DNA from: CAZJVD01 sp964549505
GTDB taxonomy: Bacteria > Bdellovibrionota > UBA1018 > CAZJVD01
Direction: 5' to 3'
Length of the DNA: 64,000 bases
Assembly (NCBI GenBank): GCA_964549505.1
Contig: CAZJVD010000005.1
Location: 124,001-188,000, forward strand
Shown here: positions 9,515 through 18,944 of the stretch, one piece after another
Position numbering within the stretch: position 1 is the first letter of the stretch
How the letters are laid out: every line of letters begins with the position of its first letter
Position numbers and translations under genes: made by a program
The notes under the pieces: generated by a model
Seen by the model: the letters and a program-made list of their open reading frames with translations, nothing else
What the model was told of the DNA's origin: nothing
The model's database searches: none

Positions 9515-11802
9515 CAAAACTCTCCTTTCACACCCAGTGTCGGTATTATCGGAAGACCGGTGACATCGGCCTTTCTCGAATAGTCGTAAGCGTACGTAAC
9601 CGTTTCCACATTGCGACGATTTGTAACGTTCTGAACGTCGAGATAGATGGACAAGATCCATGTACGGTAAATCCACTTGCGATCAATCCGTGCGTCCAGC
9701 TGATAAAACCCCTCGGTTCGCTCGGAGTAAATCGGTCCACGCGAAGGAATATACGTATCGTTGTCGGCGTCAAATGTACCGCCTTGTACGGGCGTGAACG
9801 GATTTCCCGTCGTCACACGAAACCGACTCGATACGGTCCAGTTGCGGGGAAGCTCCCAGCTGCCAATGACATTGAGATTATGAGTTTGATCAAATTCAAA
9901 GATCCGTTCTTGATACGTTTCCTTGGGTCCATCGTAGCGATGTGCGCGAGAAAGTGTGTACGAAACCCAGAACACAAGCGGATCGTAGTTTCCTTGAAGC
10001 AAGGTCTCCCAGCCATACGCCCGCCCCGAGCCCTGATTGGTAAAGTTTTCCGGAACCTTCTCCCCGGTCGCCGTCGTTCTGAAAGCTGCTGAAGGAACGA
10101 CGAGATCCCTCATGATTTTGTAAAAAGGCCCCGTCGAGACCGACCAACCCCGGGACGAACCTCGTTTCGAGTCGTACTCCCAGCCCGTCGTCAAATGAAC
10201 AGCGCTCGGTGCTTTGATGTCGGGGTTCCCAACCACATCGGCAATTTGATACTCCTGGGGCGGCTGATAGTAGAAACCACCTGCCGCACGCAGCTTCTGG
10301 AACTCGGTCAGACGATACGAAACAGACGCGCGGGGTTCACCCACAAGCTGTTTTGAAAGACCGATGTACGACCCACGCATGCTCGGCGACAACGTCCATG
10401 ACGAACTCTCGCGTGGTTGAATATCGTTTCTCCAAAAAAGAGCAGCTGAGTTCGACTTAAACCCTTTGACCGAGTAAATCTGGGTCCCGCCGACAGCGAG
10501 CGGATTGTTCACACCACCGGGCGCATAAAAAACCGGCAACTTCAAATCGACATCTGCGCGGCTGTAACGATTGTCAAATCCCAAGGTCGTTTTCCACTCG
10601 GGGGAGACCTCTCGTTCATGTTCCCCACGAAGTGTTGCCGAAAGCGTGCGCAGCCGAAAATACCGATCACCAAAATCCAGGCGCATGAAATCGCGCCCTA
10701 AACCCATGGAGTACTTCGACGTAGCCCTTTCCGAATGTCGATGTGTCCACTGCGGAATCGATCGAAAAAACGACGTCTGATTGTTAAAGTTCCCCCGCAA
10801 CACAGGGTCTTGGTTGATGGGATTCTTTAACAAGAACTCCAGTCGATCATTGCTGCCGATATTGACCCAATCCAGGCGGTCGCGATCGGATAGCGTGAAG
10901 TATGCGTTGGCCGAGACATCTCCAAAGCTTGGGGCAACCGTCAGGTTGAAATCTTCATCGTCTTTAAGTGCCGTCCGCAATACCGGTCCGATGTAGCTCT
11001 GCCTAAAACTGAGCAAAAAACCATGCTTTGGGTTCGCTTCGCTTGAGCCAAACAAGGGTCCTTCGATCATCGCTCCCGCGTTGAGCAAGTCGATGAAACC
11101 CAAACCATGAATACGATCCATACGCGGCTTGCGCGTCCATACCGTGACTAAACCACCGGTTGTGCGCCCCCACTCTGGACCAAACCCAGCCGAAAAATAG
11201 TCCACTCGATCGAGTGACTCTGGAAACACCACGGACGTAAAAGCACCGAAGTGAAAAATCAACGGCACTTCATGCCCGTCGACTGCATAGCGTGTGTCTT
11301 CCGGCGCTGAACCTTGAATAATAACCAGCGCGCCCGTTCCAAAACCGCGCGCGACGCCGGGAAGGTTTTGAACGGCCTTAATAGGATCACCGCCGGCACC
11401 AGGAACTTTCAAAAACTGCGACGCATTCAACGACTTCTTACCCTCGCTTCGCCGTTCGACCTTTCCAACCACAACGGTCTCAAACGGGTTCGCGTAACTC
11501 TGCTTTTCGACAAAGAGTTCAATCTCGTCGTCAACGCTATCCAGTGTCCACGTCTCCTCGAGGCGCTTATAGCCCGCAAGGTTCACCACGAGCGTTACTT
11601 TGGACGCGTCACTTTCAAGCGTGAACGTTCCATCGCGTGCCGTTTCAAAACGTCGGCCCTCAGGAAGAACAAACACCGTCGCTGTTCCGACCCTGTTTTT
11701 TGAACCTTTTTCTAAGACGCGCCCACGCACGGTCCGCGCTTCGGCCAGAAAAGAAGTGACGATGACAAAACCACACAGAAAGGTGCTGAACCAGAGTCGC
11801 AT
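9514..11802 (-). CDS. TonB-dependent outer-membrane receptor
   Basis: 762 residues with signal peptide MRLWFSTFLCGFVIVTSFLAEA. Domain order: a carboxypeptidase-regulatory-like beta domain (residues ~24-110, VRGRVLEKG...GTFTLES), a plug domain (~120-235, with GDPIKAVQNLPGVARG and GSAPEDTRYAVDGHEVP), and a beta-barrel that ends in TLGVKGEF with a C-terminal aromatic, as expected for BAM-dependent barrels. It imports a substrate across the outer membrane with energy from the TonB complex encoded just upstream. The substrate is not deducible; no siderophore or cobalamin genes sit beside it. The N-terminal extra domain is common in receptors from Bacteroidota and former Deltaproteobacteria. Confidence 0.9.
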   Translation of the reverse strand: MRLWFSTFLCGFVIVTSFLAEARTVRGRVLEKGSKNRVGTATVFVLPEGRRFETARDGTFTLESDASKVTLVVNLAGYKRLEETWTLDSVDDEIELFVEKQSYANPFETVVVGKVERRSEGKKSLNASQFLKVPGAGGDPIKAVQNLPGVARGFGTGALVIIQGSAPEDTRYAVDGHEVPLIFHFGAFTSVVFPESLDRVDYFSAGFGPEWGRTTGGLVTVWTRKPRMDRIHGLGFIDLLNAGAMIEGPLFGSSEANPKHGFLLSFRQSYIGPVLRTALKDDEDFNLTVAPSFGDVSANAYFTLSDRDRLDWVNIGSNDRLEFLLKNPINQDPVLRGNFNNQTSFFRSIPQWTHRHSERATSKYSMGLGRDFMRLDFGDRYFRLRTLSATLRGEHEREVSPEWKTTLGFDNRYSRADVDLKLPVFYAPGGVNNPLAVGGTQIYSVKGFKSNSAALFWRNDIQPRESSSWTLSPSMRGSYIGLSKQLVGEPRASVSYRLTEFQKLRAAGGFYYQPPQEYQIADVVGNPDIKAPSAVHLTTGWEYDSKRGSSRGWSVSTGPFYKIMRDLVVPSAAFRTTATGEKVPENFTNQGSGRAYGWETLLQGNYDPLVFWVSYTLSRAHRYDGPKETYQERIFEFDQTHNLNVIGSWELPRNWTVSSRFRVTTGNPFTPVQGGTFDADNDTYIPSRGPIYSERTEGFYQLDARIDRKWIYRTWILSIYLDVQNVTNRRNVETVTYAYDYSRKADVTGLPIIPTLGVKGEF

Positions 11803-11814
11803 TGTTGAGAAACC

Positions 11815-12447
11815 TCAGTCTCGTTCCAGAACGAAACGATACGTGTAACGAATCTTCACGGCAACTGCTTTGCCGTCGATTTCCGCCGCCTGAAACTGAA
11901 ACCGCTTCGCTGCTTCGCTCGCCGCTTGCGCCAATTCTTGGTCAATGGCTTCGACCAGCGCCACCGTTCGAACTTTTCCTTGCGCGTCGATCAAAAGATC
12001 CATGACCACCGGACCTTCGATCCCGCGACGCCGCGCTCCGGCAGGATACGCTACGCGAAAGTCACTCCGCAACACGGGCATTCGCGAAACGAGATACTCA
12101 GCCGACGGAATCGGAAGACTCTCCGGACTGTCACTGTTCAACGTTTGGGTATCTTCTTCTTTCGTAACAGTGTTTCCCGTTTTTACCTCTGGCACAGCCG
12201 GAGTCGGTTCAGAAACTGTAAGCGCTTGGCGACGCAAACCGAAAACAGCCTGCTGCTTTTTCTCAGGAACGGGTTTCGGAACTTTGGGTTGAAGCACAAC
12301 CGTCGGAGGCGGCGCCGCTTCGATCACAGTCAGGTCCACGGTTTCTGTCGGAACTCTCGTTTTCAGCGCGAAAACTGCCACCGCGGCGACGACGAGCGCG
12401 GCGTGGATTCCTGCTGATTCAAAAAACGGCCGCGTCTCAGTTCTCAC
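11815..12447 (-). CDS. tonB: TonB energy-transducing protein
   Basis: I place the start at GTG 12447, which overlaps the end of exbD by 11 bp and leaves a normal TonB of 210 aa; the longer frame to 12534 runs inside exbD. Domain order: a short cytoplasmic segment, one membrane anchor (IHAALVVAAVAVFALK, ~residues 13-30), a Pro-rich periplasmic linker (EAAPPPTVVLQPKVPKPVPEK in part) and a C-terminal TonB domain with YPAGARRRGIEGPVVMDLLI and VKIRYTYRFVLE. It couples the ExbB/ExbD proton channel to the receptor encoded downstream. The order exbB-exbD-tonB-receptor in a compact operon strongly supports the call. Confidence 0.9.
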   Translation of the reverse strand: MRTETRPFFESAGIHAALVVAAVAVFALKTRVPTETVDLTVIEAAPPPTVVLQPKVPKPVPEKKQQAVFGLRRQALTVSEPTPAVPEVKTGNTVTKEEDTQTLNSDSPESLPIPSAEYLVSRMPVLRSDFRVAYPAGARRRGIEGPVVMDLLIDAQGKVRTVALVEAIDQELAQAASEAAKRFQFQAAEIDGKAVAVKIRYTYRFVLERD

Positions 12448-12853
12448 GTTTGACTTGAAGAGCGAATTTTTCGAGTCCTGCACTTTTGATCCAACCGAGA
12501 ACGCGAACGAGATCCGCATGGCGAGAGTTCTCATCGGCGGCGATAATCGCCTGCAGGTCCGGTGTCACACTCATGCGTTCTCTAATATTTCGCGCGAGTT
12601 CCTCCTCTGATACGACGCGCCCGTCGAGAAGAATATCACCCTGTGCACTCACAGCAACACCCAGTGTCTGGGTCTTCACTGAAGCTCCGTCGGTCGTGCG
12701 CGCTTTCGGCAACCGAATCGCCACCGTCTCTTTGAGTAAAATCGGCGCCGTCGCAATGAACACAACCAACAGGACGAGCATCACGTCGACAAAGGGCGTG
12801 ACATTGATCTGCGAGAGAACGTCGGTGTCCGAGTCCTGAAGATCAGCGGCCAA
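12437..12853 (-). CDS. exbD: ExbD-type biopolymer transport protein
   Basis: The preferred start is TTG 12853 (138 aa). It has GGAGG six bases upstream, overlaps the exbB stop by 11 bp, and puts the protein at the usual ExbD length. The longer frame to 12898 would overlap exbB by 56 bp. The family core is INVTPFVDVMLVLLVVFI, which contains the membrane helix and the conserved Asp (VD in TPFVDVMLVL) that carries protons. The periplasmic domain follows (GVAVSAQGDILLDGRVVSEE). It acts with ExbB in the inner membrane to energise TonB. Confidence 0.88.
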   Translation of the reverse strand: MAADLQDSDTDVLSQINVTPFVDVMLVLLVVFIATAPILLKETVAIRLPKARTTDGASVKTQTLGVAVSAQGDILLDGRVVSEEELARNIRERMSVTPDLQAIIAADENSRHADLVRVLGWIKSAGLEKFALQVKREN

Positions 12854-13436
12854 CGGCGCCTCCGTGCTTGAGAACCCAAGCGTCTTTGAAGGCATCACAT
12901 TGCTGCAGAACTTCTTTCATCTTGCGTGTGTAGGTATTGAACGCGACAACAGCAGGTATCGCCACGAACAGACCGGCTGCGGTTGCGATCAAAGCCCGAG
13001 CGATACCGTTCATAACATCGGAACCAGCGCCCGTTCCAGCATCGGACCCCGATAACGCCGCAAATGCTGCCATGATTCCAAGAACGGTTCCAAAAAGCCC
13101 GATAAAAGGTGCATTCGCACCGAGTGTCGCAAGAACAGTCAGACCCTTTTCAAAACGGAGTTTCTCTTCGGTGGCAAACTTCTTTGCCACACGATCGGCG
13201 ACGGGGGCTCCATTGTTCTGAAGTTTGCCATACAGCTCCGAAAAGAGTCCCGTCGCCGCTTGAGCTTTACCCGCTTCAAGATCGCGAAGCGCATCTTCGA
13301 AACTCCTACCCGAGAGTCGGGACTGAAAGTATCGCTTGCGATCGATAATGATCCCCACTGACCATACGGACAACCCGACTAAAAGAATGAGAATCAAAAT
13401 CTCCAAATACCCAATGATGTTTAACCAAGGTGACAT
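12843..13436 (-). CDS. exbB: ExbB/MotA/TolQ-type proton channel protein
   Basis: 197 residues with three membrane helices: ~8-29 (IGYLEILILILLVGLSVWSV), ~113-140 and ~150-175. The region APFIGLFGTVLGIMAAFAAL followed by ARALIATAAGLFVAIPAVVA is the diagnostic MotA/TolQ/ExbB signature. It forms the inner-membrane pentameric channel that converts the proton gradient into work on TonB. It is the first gene of a five-gene operon in which every junction overlaps or is very short. TolQ is the alternative name in principle, but the tonB and receptor context favours ExbB. Confidence 0.88.
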   Translation of the reverse strand: MSPWLNIIGYLEILILILLVGLSVWSVGIIIDRKRYFQSRLSGRSFEDALRDLEAGKAQAATGLFSELYGKLQNNGAPVADRVAKKFATEEKLRFEKGLTVLATLGANAPFIGLFGTVLGIMAAFAALSGSDAGTGAGSDVMNGIARALIATAAGLFVAIPAVVAFNTYTRKMKEVLQQCDAFKDAWVLKHGGAVGR

Positions 13437-13467
13437 TCGTATTTTCCCTTTTGTTTTAACGTTGTAC

Positions 13468-15918
13468 TCACCCGCAGCCTGTGGTGCTGCCGCAGTTCAG
13501 ACAACGCTTACAACTTCCATTGTCGACGGTATCAAAGCCACATTCAAGACATGTGAGAATATCTTGAAATCGATCCGAGTGCTTCGCCTCGGGTGCGATC
13601 CGTGTCTCGCGTGCGAACACACGCGCTTCCAACGGCTGTACCCCCTTAGATCCATCCCGATAGAGCGCAACACTTTTCAGTCCCATGCGCTCGGCATTCA
13701 GAAAAATCTCCATCACATCACCCACCGTCGCGTGATGCGGCAGATTGATGGTTTTTGAAATGGCCCCCGACAGAAAAGGCTGAACAGCTGCCATCATCTT
13801 AAGATGTCCCATCGCCGAGATGTAGCGACGCCCGTTTCGGCCCGCGGGCTGAGCACAGTCAAAGACCGCGAGATCTGCAGTCTTGATCCTTGATGTGTTC
13901 TCAAATGTTCCCGTACCGAGAACCCAGTCCGTCGCATCCTCAATCTGAGCTTCCGTGAACCCAAGACCCTTGAGCACATCCTGACCGACCCCAATCCGAT
14001 CGACCGCCGCCTTCCCAATACGTTCCTCGGAAAACAGGTCGCGAAGACTCAAAACGTCGTCGCGTTCTTTAAGATCGGTTTCGATTCGTGTCATCAACTC
14101 TTTGGGTACTCCCCTCGCTAAGAGTTCCGCACGCCCCATCACCGGCGCGAATTCGAAACTCTTCCGACCCAGCGCTGTTTCCATCAATGCTTTGACGTCG
14201 GATTCGGCATAACCCAGTCGTCGAAGAGCTTCCGGGACAATCTGACTGACACGTTTGACGACTCCACCTCCAGCCAGCTTCTTAAGCTTGACGAGCGAGA
14301 ACTCCGGCTCAATCCCCGTTGTGTCGCAATCCATGACAAGGCCGATGGTTCCAGTGGGAGCCAACACTGTGACCTGCGCATTTCGAAAACCGTAACGTCG
14401 ACCTAAAATCTCGGTATGCTTCCACGCGGCTTGCGCTTCGGACGCGAGCGCACCACAGGTCGCGGCACTCACCGACTTTACGTGCATTTTGATGACGGCA
14501 AGCATGCTCTTTTTATTTTTTCCGTACCCGATAAACGGCCCACGTTTCCTCGCGAGCTCGGCGCTCATTTCATACGCCCAAGCTGTCATGAGCGCTGTCA
14601 CGCCCCCAGCCCAAGCGCGCGCCTTATCGCTATCGTACGGCACGCCTCGCTTCATGAGACACGCGCCCAAGTTTGCATAGCCGAGCCCCAGGGGCCGAAA
14701 CTCGTGGGAACGCGTGGTGATCTTCCCCGTGGGATATCCACTCGCGTCGACTAAAATCTCTTGAGAAAGAATCAAGGTTCTCACAGCATGGCGAAACCGT
14801 TCGACAACCAGCTCGCCGTTCTCGTCGAGCATTTTGAGAAGATTGATCGACGCGAGGTTGCAGGCCGTATCATCGAGAAACATGAACTCCGAACAGGGAT
14901 TCGATGCCCGAATCGGTCCGGTCGCTTTGCACGTATGCCACTGGTCAATGGTCGTCTCGTACTGCATACCCGGATCCGCGCATTCCCACGCTGCAGCTGC
15001 CAGTTTTTCAAACAGTTCGCGTGCCTTTACGGTACGAACCACTTTTCCTGTCGTGCGCGCTTTCAGGCTCCAGGGACGATCGCCGCGAACGGCCGCGAGA
15101 AAAGCACTCGATACACGCACGGAGTTATTAGAGTTCTGTCCGCTCACCGTCCGATAACTTTCCGAGTCCATCGTGTCGCCAAAACCCGCGTGCATCAGAA
15201 CTTGCGCTTTTCTTTCCTCTTGAACTTTCCATTCCACGAACGTTTCGATCTCCGGATGGTCGACGTCCAAGCACACCATCTTGGCCGCACGCCGAGCGAT
15301 ACCGCCTGACTTCGTCGCACCCGCAGCCTTATCGAAAACTTCGAGAAAACTCAGAAGTCCAGACGACGTGCCACCGCTCGACAGCTTTTCGTCTCGTCCA
15401 CGAAGAGCCGAAAAGTTTGTTCCGGAACCCGATCCCTGTTTAAAAAGGAGCGCCTCCGACCTCAGAAGATCAAAAATCGAGGTCATCGAATCTTCTAGGC
15501 TCTGAATGAAACACGCTGAACACTGCGGCTTCGGCGCATTCGAACCGACGTTCACACCCAGATTGAACCAAACGGGCGAATTGAAAGCCGCGATCTGGTG
15601 ATCGATCATCGTGCACAGTTCTTTTCGTAGGATTTGCGCTTGCGAACGACCGAGCACTCTCTGACGAACACCCGCGTTTGCGATTGCAGACGCGATCCGG
15701 CGCGAAACCTCGTCAATCGAACGCTCTTTCCCTCGAAAGTATTTGGAAGCTAGAACATCCGTTGCGAGCTGGGACCAGCTCTCGGGGACGCGAACGCCTG
15801 TCATTTTAAAGACGTCTCGCCCCTCTTTGTTCCGGATCCATGACGTGCGTGTCACACGCCTTTCGGCACCGGCTGTCCCAGGAGACTTCTTCGGGTTGCG
15901 GAAATACGATTCGATCAC
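13468..15918 (-). CDS. nrdJ: Adenosylcobalamin-dependent (class II) ribonucleotide reductase
   Basis: 816 residues. It reduces ribonucleotides to deoxyribonucleotides with a coenzyme-B12 radical, independent of oxygen. Visible features: FNSPVWFNLGV and SACFIQSLEDSM near residues 110-145 (substrate and first redox Cys), GSGSGTNFSALRG, the NPCSEFMFLDDTACNLAS block near 340 (active-site NxCxE), and APTGTIGLVMDCDTTGIEP near 535. The C-terminus has the zinc/redox motif CLECG...CKRCLNCGSTTGCG. No ATP-cone precedes the catalytic domain. The GTG start overlaps the stop of the upstream gene (bases 15915-15918), so translation is coupled. No class I nrdAB lies in this window. Confidence 0.93.
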   Translation of the reverse strand: MIESYFRNPKKSPGTAGAERRVTRTSWIRNKEGRDVFKMTGVRVPESWSQLATDVLASKYFRGKERSIDEVSRRIASAIANAGVRQRVLGRSQAQILRKELCTMIDHQIAAFNSPVWFNLGVNVGSNAPKPQCSACFIQSLEDSMTSIFDLLRSEALLFKQGSGSGTNFSALRGRDEKLSSGGTSSGLLSFLEVFDKAAGATKSGGIARRAAKMVCLDVDHPEIETFVEWKVQEERKAQVLMHAGFGDTMDSESYRTVSGQNSNNSVRVSSAFLAAVRGDRPWSLKARTTGKVVRTVKARELFEKLAAAAWECADPGMQYETTIDQWHTCKATGPIRASNPCSEFMFLDDTACNLASINLLKMLDENGELVVERFRHAVRTLILSQEILVDASGYPTGKITTRSHEFRPLGLGYANLGACLMKRGVPYDSDKARAWAGGVTALMTAWAYEMSAELARKRGPFIGYGKNKKSMLAVIKMHVKSVSAATCGALASEAQAAWKHTEILGRRYGFRNAQVTVLAPTGTIGLVMDCDTTGIEPEFSLVKLKKLAGGGVVKRVSQIVPEALRRLGYAESDVKALMETALGRKSFEFAPVMGRAELLARGVPKELMTRIETDLKERDDVLSLRDLFSEERIGKAAVDRIGVGQDVLKGLGFTEAQIEDATDWVLGTGTFENTSRIKTADLAVFDCAQPAGRNGRRYISAMGHLKMMAAVQPFLSGAISKTINLPHHATVGDVMEIFLNAERMGLKSVALYRDGSKGVQPLEARVFARETRIAPEAKHSDRFQDILTCLECGFDTVDNGSCKRCLNCGSTTGCG

Positions 15919-17210
15919 TTCGGTAGGATCGTACGAGTACGCAAATCCTGCAACACCTGGCTAACCCAGAGGCGGGCCTCCGGATCTTCTTCAGCCCAGG
16001 CACAGGATTGAAGCCACCAGTAGAGCATCGACACCGCCCGGCGAGTTTCCATCACAAGATTTTGGTGCGGTGGAATGAACGAAGCTGAGTCCGTAAGGAC
16101 CGACAGACTGGCCTCATAGACCTCAATAGGAAGGGTTGCGAGGTCACTCACGATAGGACCGGCATAGTCCGGTCGTGCTCCGTCCCTGAGGTGCTGTCGC
16201 ATGACACGCAAAAACACTCCCGCTTCCATGGATCCCAAAAGAGCTGGTCCAAAGTCGATCTCGGAACTCCAATCACCGTCGACCGGCGCGAGCAGAACTG
16301 CGTTGTCGACCGCACTCAGCGCCGCATGGTTATTCGCGAGGGAACCCAAACTCTCAAAAAACGGATACATCCTCGGCCCAATCTCCTCGGCAATTTGCAG
16401 CGGAAGAAGTCGCAAAAGCCGAATCCGTAATGCCCCCAACGCGCTCACCAGCTTCGCATGGTCATCAATCGGTTCACGATCCTGCTTACGACGTTCGTAA
16501 AGGCTCTTTTCAATATGTTCGATGAGCACAGCACCCAATGCCGGTGGTAGATCCGAAAGTTCACGCAGGATCATGGCAGGCCACTCCGGACGTAACGGGT
16601 GAGCAAGAATTTCCGTCAGCGTCCGAACCGCCTCGTCGCGTAGGATCGCGGCCTCTTCAGCGGGAAGACGGTAATCCCCTTTCCAGATTCCAATTAAGAA
16701 CACGGTCTCAAGAACGATCTGACGATCAATCGATTCTACGATGGACGACAACCGGTCCTCGTCAGCAGCATCCAACGTCGCGCCAGTTTGCCCAACGGCC
16801 TGCCCATTCGATTGCGCACGGGTTTGCTCATTGAATAGAACGACATCGCGCGCTGTTTTGATCGTGGTAACAAGCCGGTACCACGGACGATGTGTCCCCA
16901 AAACATGCGTTCGCTGATAGGCCTCCAGCGTCTTCAGCAGCGTTTGGATCTCGCCCTTCGATCCTTTCACCATACCGGCAGCTCCGCCGGTCAGCTCTTC
17001 GATCTCCCGGACTCGTCGCAAACGCTCATCGCGCGAATAAGTTGGACTGAGGCGGTTCACATAGTGCGAGAGATACGCACGAGCGCCACGAAGCGCTTCC
17101 TCACAAGCCGAGGACGGACTTTTTGCGGCAAACGTCTGCCCGACGCCCAAAACGCCACACAAAACCCCACACACAACTCCAAAGATAAGTATGATAACTC
17201 GGGTCCGCAT
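15915..17210 (-). CDS. Secreted alpha-helical protein coupled to nrdJ
   Basis: 431 residues from ATG 17210; an ATG at 17222 is an equal alternative. The signal peptide is MRTRVIILIFGVVCGVLCGVLG...FAA, so the protein is probably exported. The mature part is helical with many charged and Arg/Glu residues and no motif I recognise. It shares four bases with the start of nrdJ, so the two are cotranscribed. A secreted protein translationally linked to a cytoplasmic reductase has no obvious functional link. The upstream region is shared with the divergent gene at 17335. Confidence 0.65.
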   Translation of the reverse strand: MRTRVIILIFGVVCGVLCGVLGVGQTFAAKSPSSACEEALRGARAYLSHYVNRLSPTYSRDERLRRVREIEELTGGAAGMVKGSKGEIQTLLKTLEAYQRTHVLGTHRPWYRLVTTIKTARDVVLFNEQTRAQSNGQAVGQTGATLDAADEDRLSSIVESIDRQIVLETVFLIGIWKGDYRLPAEEAAILRDEAVRTLTEILAHPLRPEWPAMILRELSDLPPALGAVLIEHIEKSLYERRKQDREPIDDHAKLVSALGALRIRLLRLLPLQIAEEIGPRMYPFFESLGSLANNHAALSAVDNAVLLAPVDGDWSSEIDFGPALLGSMEAGVFLRVMRQHLRDGARPDYAGPIVSDLATLPIEVYEASLSVLTDSASFIPPHQNLVMETRRAVSMLYWWLQSCAWAEEDPEARLWVSQVLQDLRTRTILPK

Positions 17211-17298
17211 CCCACCACGCATTGCAGTTCGGCAGTAGTAAATTTTACGACCACTGTCAAGTTTCGAACAGAAAAGTTCACGAACACGCTCACAGAAC

Positions 17299-17328
17299 TT
17301 TACTCGTATCCGTTTTATTCCGTATGAT
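17299..17328 (+). promoter_or_regulatory. Candidate sigma70-type promoter
   Basis: TTTACT (17299-17304) and TATGAT (17323-17328) are separated by 18 bases. The -10 box ends seven bases before the ATG of the downstream gene, so the transcript may be nearly leaderless. An AT-rich inverted repeat, GTAAATTTTAC, lies about 60 bases upstream and could bind a regulator. Confidence 0.4.
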
Positions 17329-17334
17329 GGGGAC

Positions 17335-18783
17335 ATGCACTTAGGACGTTATTCACTGGGGTTACTGGCCGTTTCATTTTCGATTTTTACGTTAGGCGCT
17401 CGCACGTTCGCTGCGGACAAAGTCAAACCGCAGGGCAAAAAACCTCCGAAGGTACAAACCATCACGGACGAAACACTCAAGCAGCTCGACGAAGCCCGAC
17501 GGCAGGAATCGCATGAACATCCGTTGCACCAACCCCTGAAACATTTTCAGTTTCCAAATGAGTGTCACGAAAAACAGACCTGGAGCTTCGAGCAGAGCCT
17601 CTGTCTGGCATTGCCTGAGGAGAAGTCCACCGACTACGTCTACTCGGTTCATGGAAACGCGTTTTTTGTTGGCATCCAACAGAGTGGAACGCGCGGCCGC
17701 GATGATTGGGCATCACCTAATCACGTTTCGGCTAACCTGGGGCACACCGTCGGCGAGTTTCATTTTCTCAACGTCAACACCATGCTGACGGCTGAGCGCT
17801 GGACATTCCCGGGCTCGGGTTATCCACACGTGCTTCAAATGGGCGAAACCAAGGATAACCATCGTCCTTATATCGATGCTCAACACCCGCACTCGTCGCC
17901 CATCATGGGCCTCACGTTGAGTGACACGATCCGACTCGACTGGAGCTCCGATGATACGCTTCGCGTATTCTTTGCTCCGCGTGGCGCTTCAACGGATGGT
18001 CCGATCGCGTTCATGCATCGACCGACTGCGATTCTGAACCCGGATGTTCCGCTCGGTCATCATATTGGGCAGGACTCGGGTCATATTTCGAGCACCGTTC
18101 TCGGTGCGGCTTTGACCTCGCAAGAGCTCAGTCTCGAGCTTTCGGCTTTTAATGGAGCCGAGCCTCATCCGAGCGAGATCGATCTTCCAATGGATGTCCC
18201 GAACTCTTTGGCGGCGCGCCTGAGTTACACATTCGGCGAAAGCTTTGTAGCATCGGGGTCATTTGCTTATGTCGACGAGCCTCACCCACACCCGCACACC
18301 GCAAGCCCCGCGCTGGCACTCGTTAGTGGGTATGATCCGTACGAGCATGTGACAAAAATGAATCGTCTGAGTCTGTCCGGCTACCATCAATGGATCGTCT
18401 CGGACACGCTCACGATCTACAACACACTGATTTTTGGGAACCTGCGAACCTTTGGACTTAATGCGAGCAAGAACTCCGTCACCCACGAGCTCCTTCTGCG
18501 CTCGCTTCCGCACCATGTTTGGACACGCGCCGAGTGGCTCGAACGCGCTCCAGCTGAACTCGGAATTCGTAACCTACCCGATCCCTATCGGGATCGGCGT
18601 GTCGGCGCGTTTACGCTCGGTTACACCTACATGATCTATGACTTCGGTCCCGTTCAGTTTGCGGGTGGTGTTTCCGGCACCAAGAGCTTCTTAAACGGCG
18701 AGATGATCTCCAGCTATGGTGAAAATCCATGGACTGGAAAAGCGTTTATCCAGCTCTCCGGCGGCGGCCACGGCCTCCTCTAA
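17335..18783 (+). CDS. Outer-membrane protein of a metal-resistance-associated family
   Basis: 482 residues with signal peptide MHLGRYSLGLLAVSFSIFTLGA...FAA. A His/Glu-rich linker follows (residues ~55-75), then a long beta-rich domain. The segments YIDAQHPHSSPIMGL, AFMHRPTAILNPDVPLGHH and SGHISSTVLGAAL match a conserved hypothetical family that I know from copper and heavy-metal resistance gene clusters. Another His-rich stretch is EPHPHPHTASP. The sequence ends in alternating polar/hydrophobic strands as in an outer-membrane barrel. No metal transporter or sensor gene is next to it here, so the metal link rests only on family resemblance. Confidence 0.6.
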   Translation: MHLGRYSLGLLAVSFSIFTLGARTFAADKVKPQGKKPPKVQTITDETLKQLDEARRQESHEHPLHQPLKHFQFPNECHEKQTWSFEQSLCLALPEEKSTDYVYSVHGNAFFVGIQQSGTRGRDDWASPNHVSANLGHTVGEFHFLNVNTMLTAERWTFPGSGYPHVLQMGETKDNHRPYIDAQHPHSSPIMGLTLSDTIRLDWSSDDTLRVFFAPRGASTDGPIAFMHRPTAILNPDVPLGHHIGQDSGHISSTVLGAALTSQELSLELSAFNGAEPHPSEIDLPMDVPNSLAARLSYTFGESFVASGSFAYVDEPHPHPHTASPALALVSGYDPYEHVTKMNRLSLSGYHQWIVSDTLTIYNTLIFGNLRTFGLNASKNSVTHELLLRSLPHHVWTRAEWLERAPAELGIRNLPDPYRDRRVGAFTLGYTYMIYDFGPVQFAGGVSGTKSFLNGEMISSYGENPWTGKAFIQLSGGGHGLL

Positions 18784-18799
18784 CCAAATAGTGTCCGGC
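18780..18799. repeat. Left copy of a 20-bp direct repeat / terminator-like stem
   Basis: CTAACCAAATAGTGTCCGGC is found again, identical, at 23586-23605. Here it contains the stop codon of the outer-membrane protein gene. ACCAAA pairs with TTTGGT further on (to about 18809), giving a short stem that may end transcription. The two copies bracket the TIGR02147 regulator and the two secreted paralogues. Confidence 0.6.
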
Positions 18800-18877
18800 T
18801 ACTTTTGGTAGCAACAACGCGTCATAACCGGAAATGTCATTGAAATAGCTATTGTTTATTAAATAGCACCTGTGTTC

Positions 18878-18907
18878 ACAAATGTGAACGACTACGTTCA
18901 CATTTGT
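18878..18907. promoter_or_regulatory. Palindromic operator candidate
   Basis: A perfect inverted repeat with 13-base arms (ACAAATGTGAACG and CGTTCACATTTGT) around a 4-base centre. It overlaps a smaller repeat, GTTCAC-N4-GTGAAC, starting at 18874. It lies just before the gene for an HTH regulator, which suggests autoregulation. It could also form a hairpin in the leader RNA. Confidence 0.55.
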
Positions 18908-18944
18908 CTTGCTCGATACGCACCGCTCCATTACACCTCTCGAC

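Noticed and set aside
18797..18808. GGCTACTTTTGG, identical to 12 bases of the island arm repeats
   Set aside because: The match is short, lies in a terminator-like stem 17 kb from the island, and lacks the other parts of the element.
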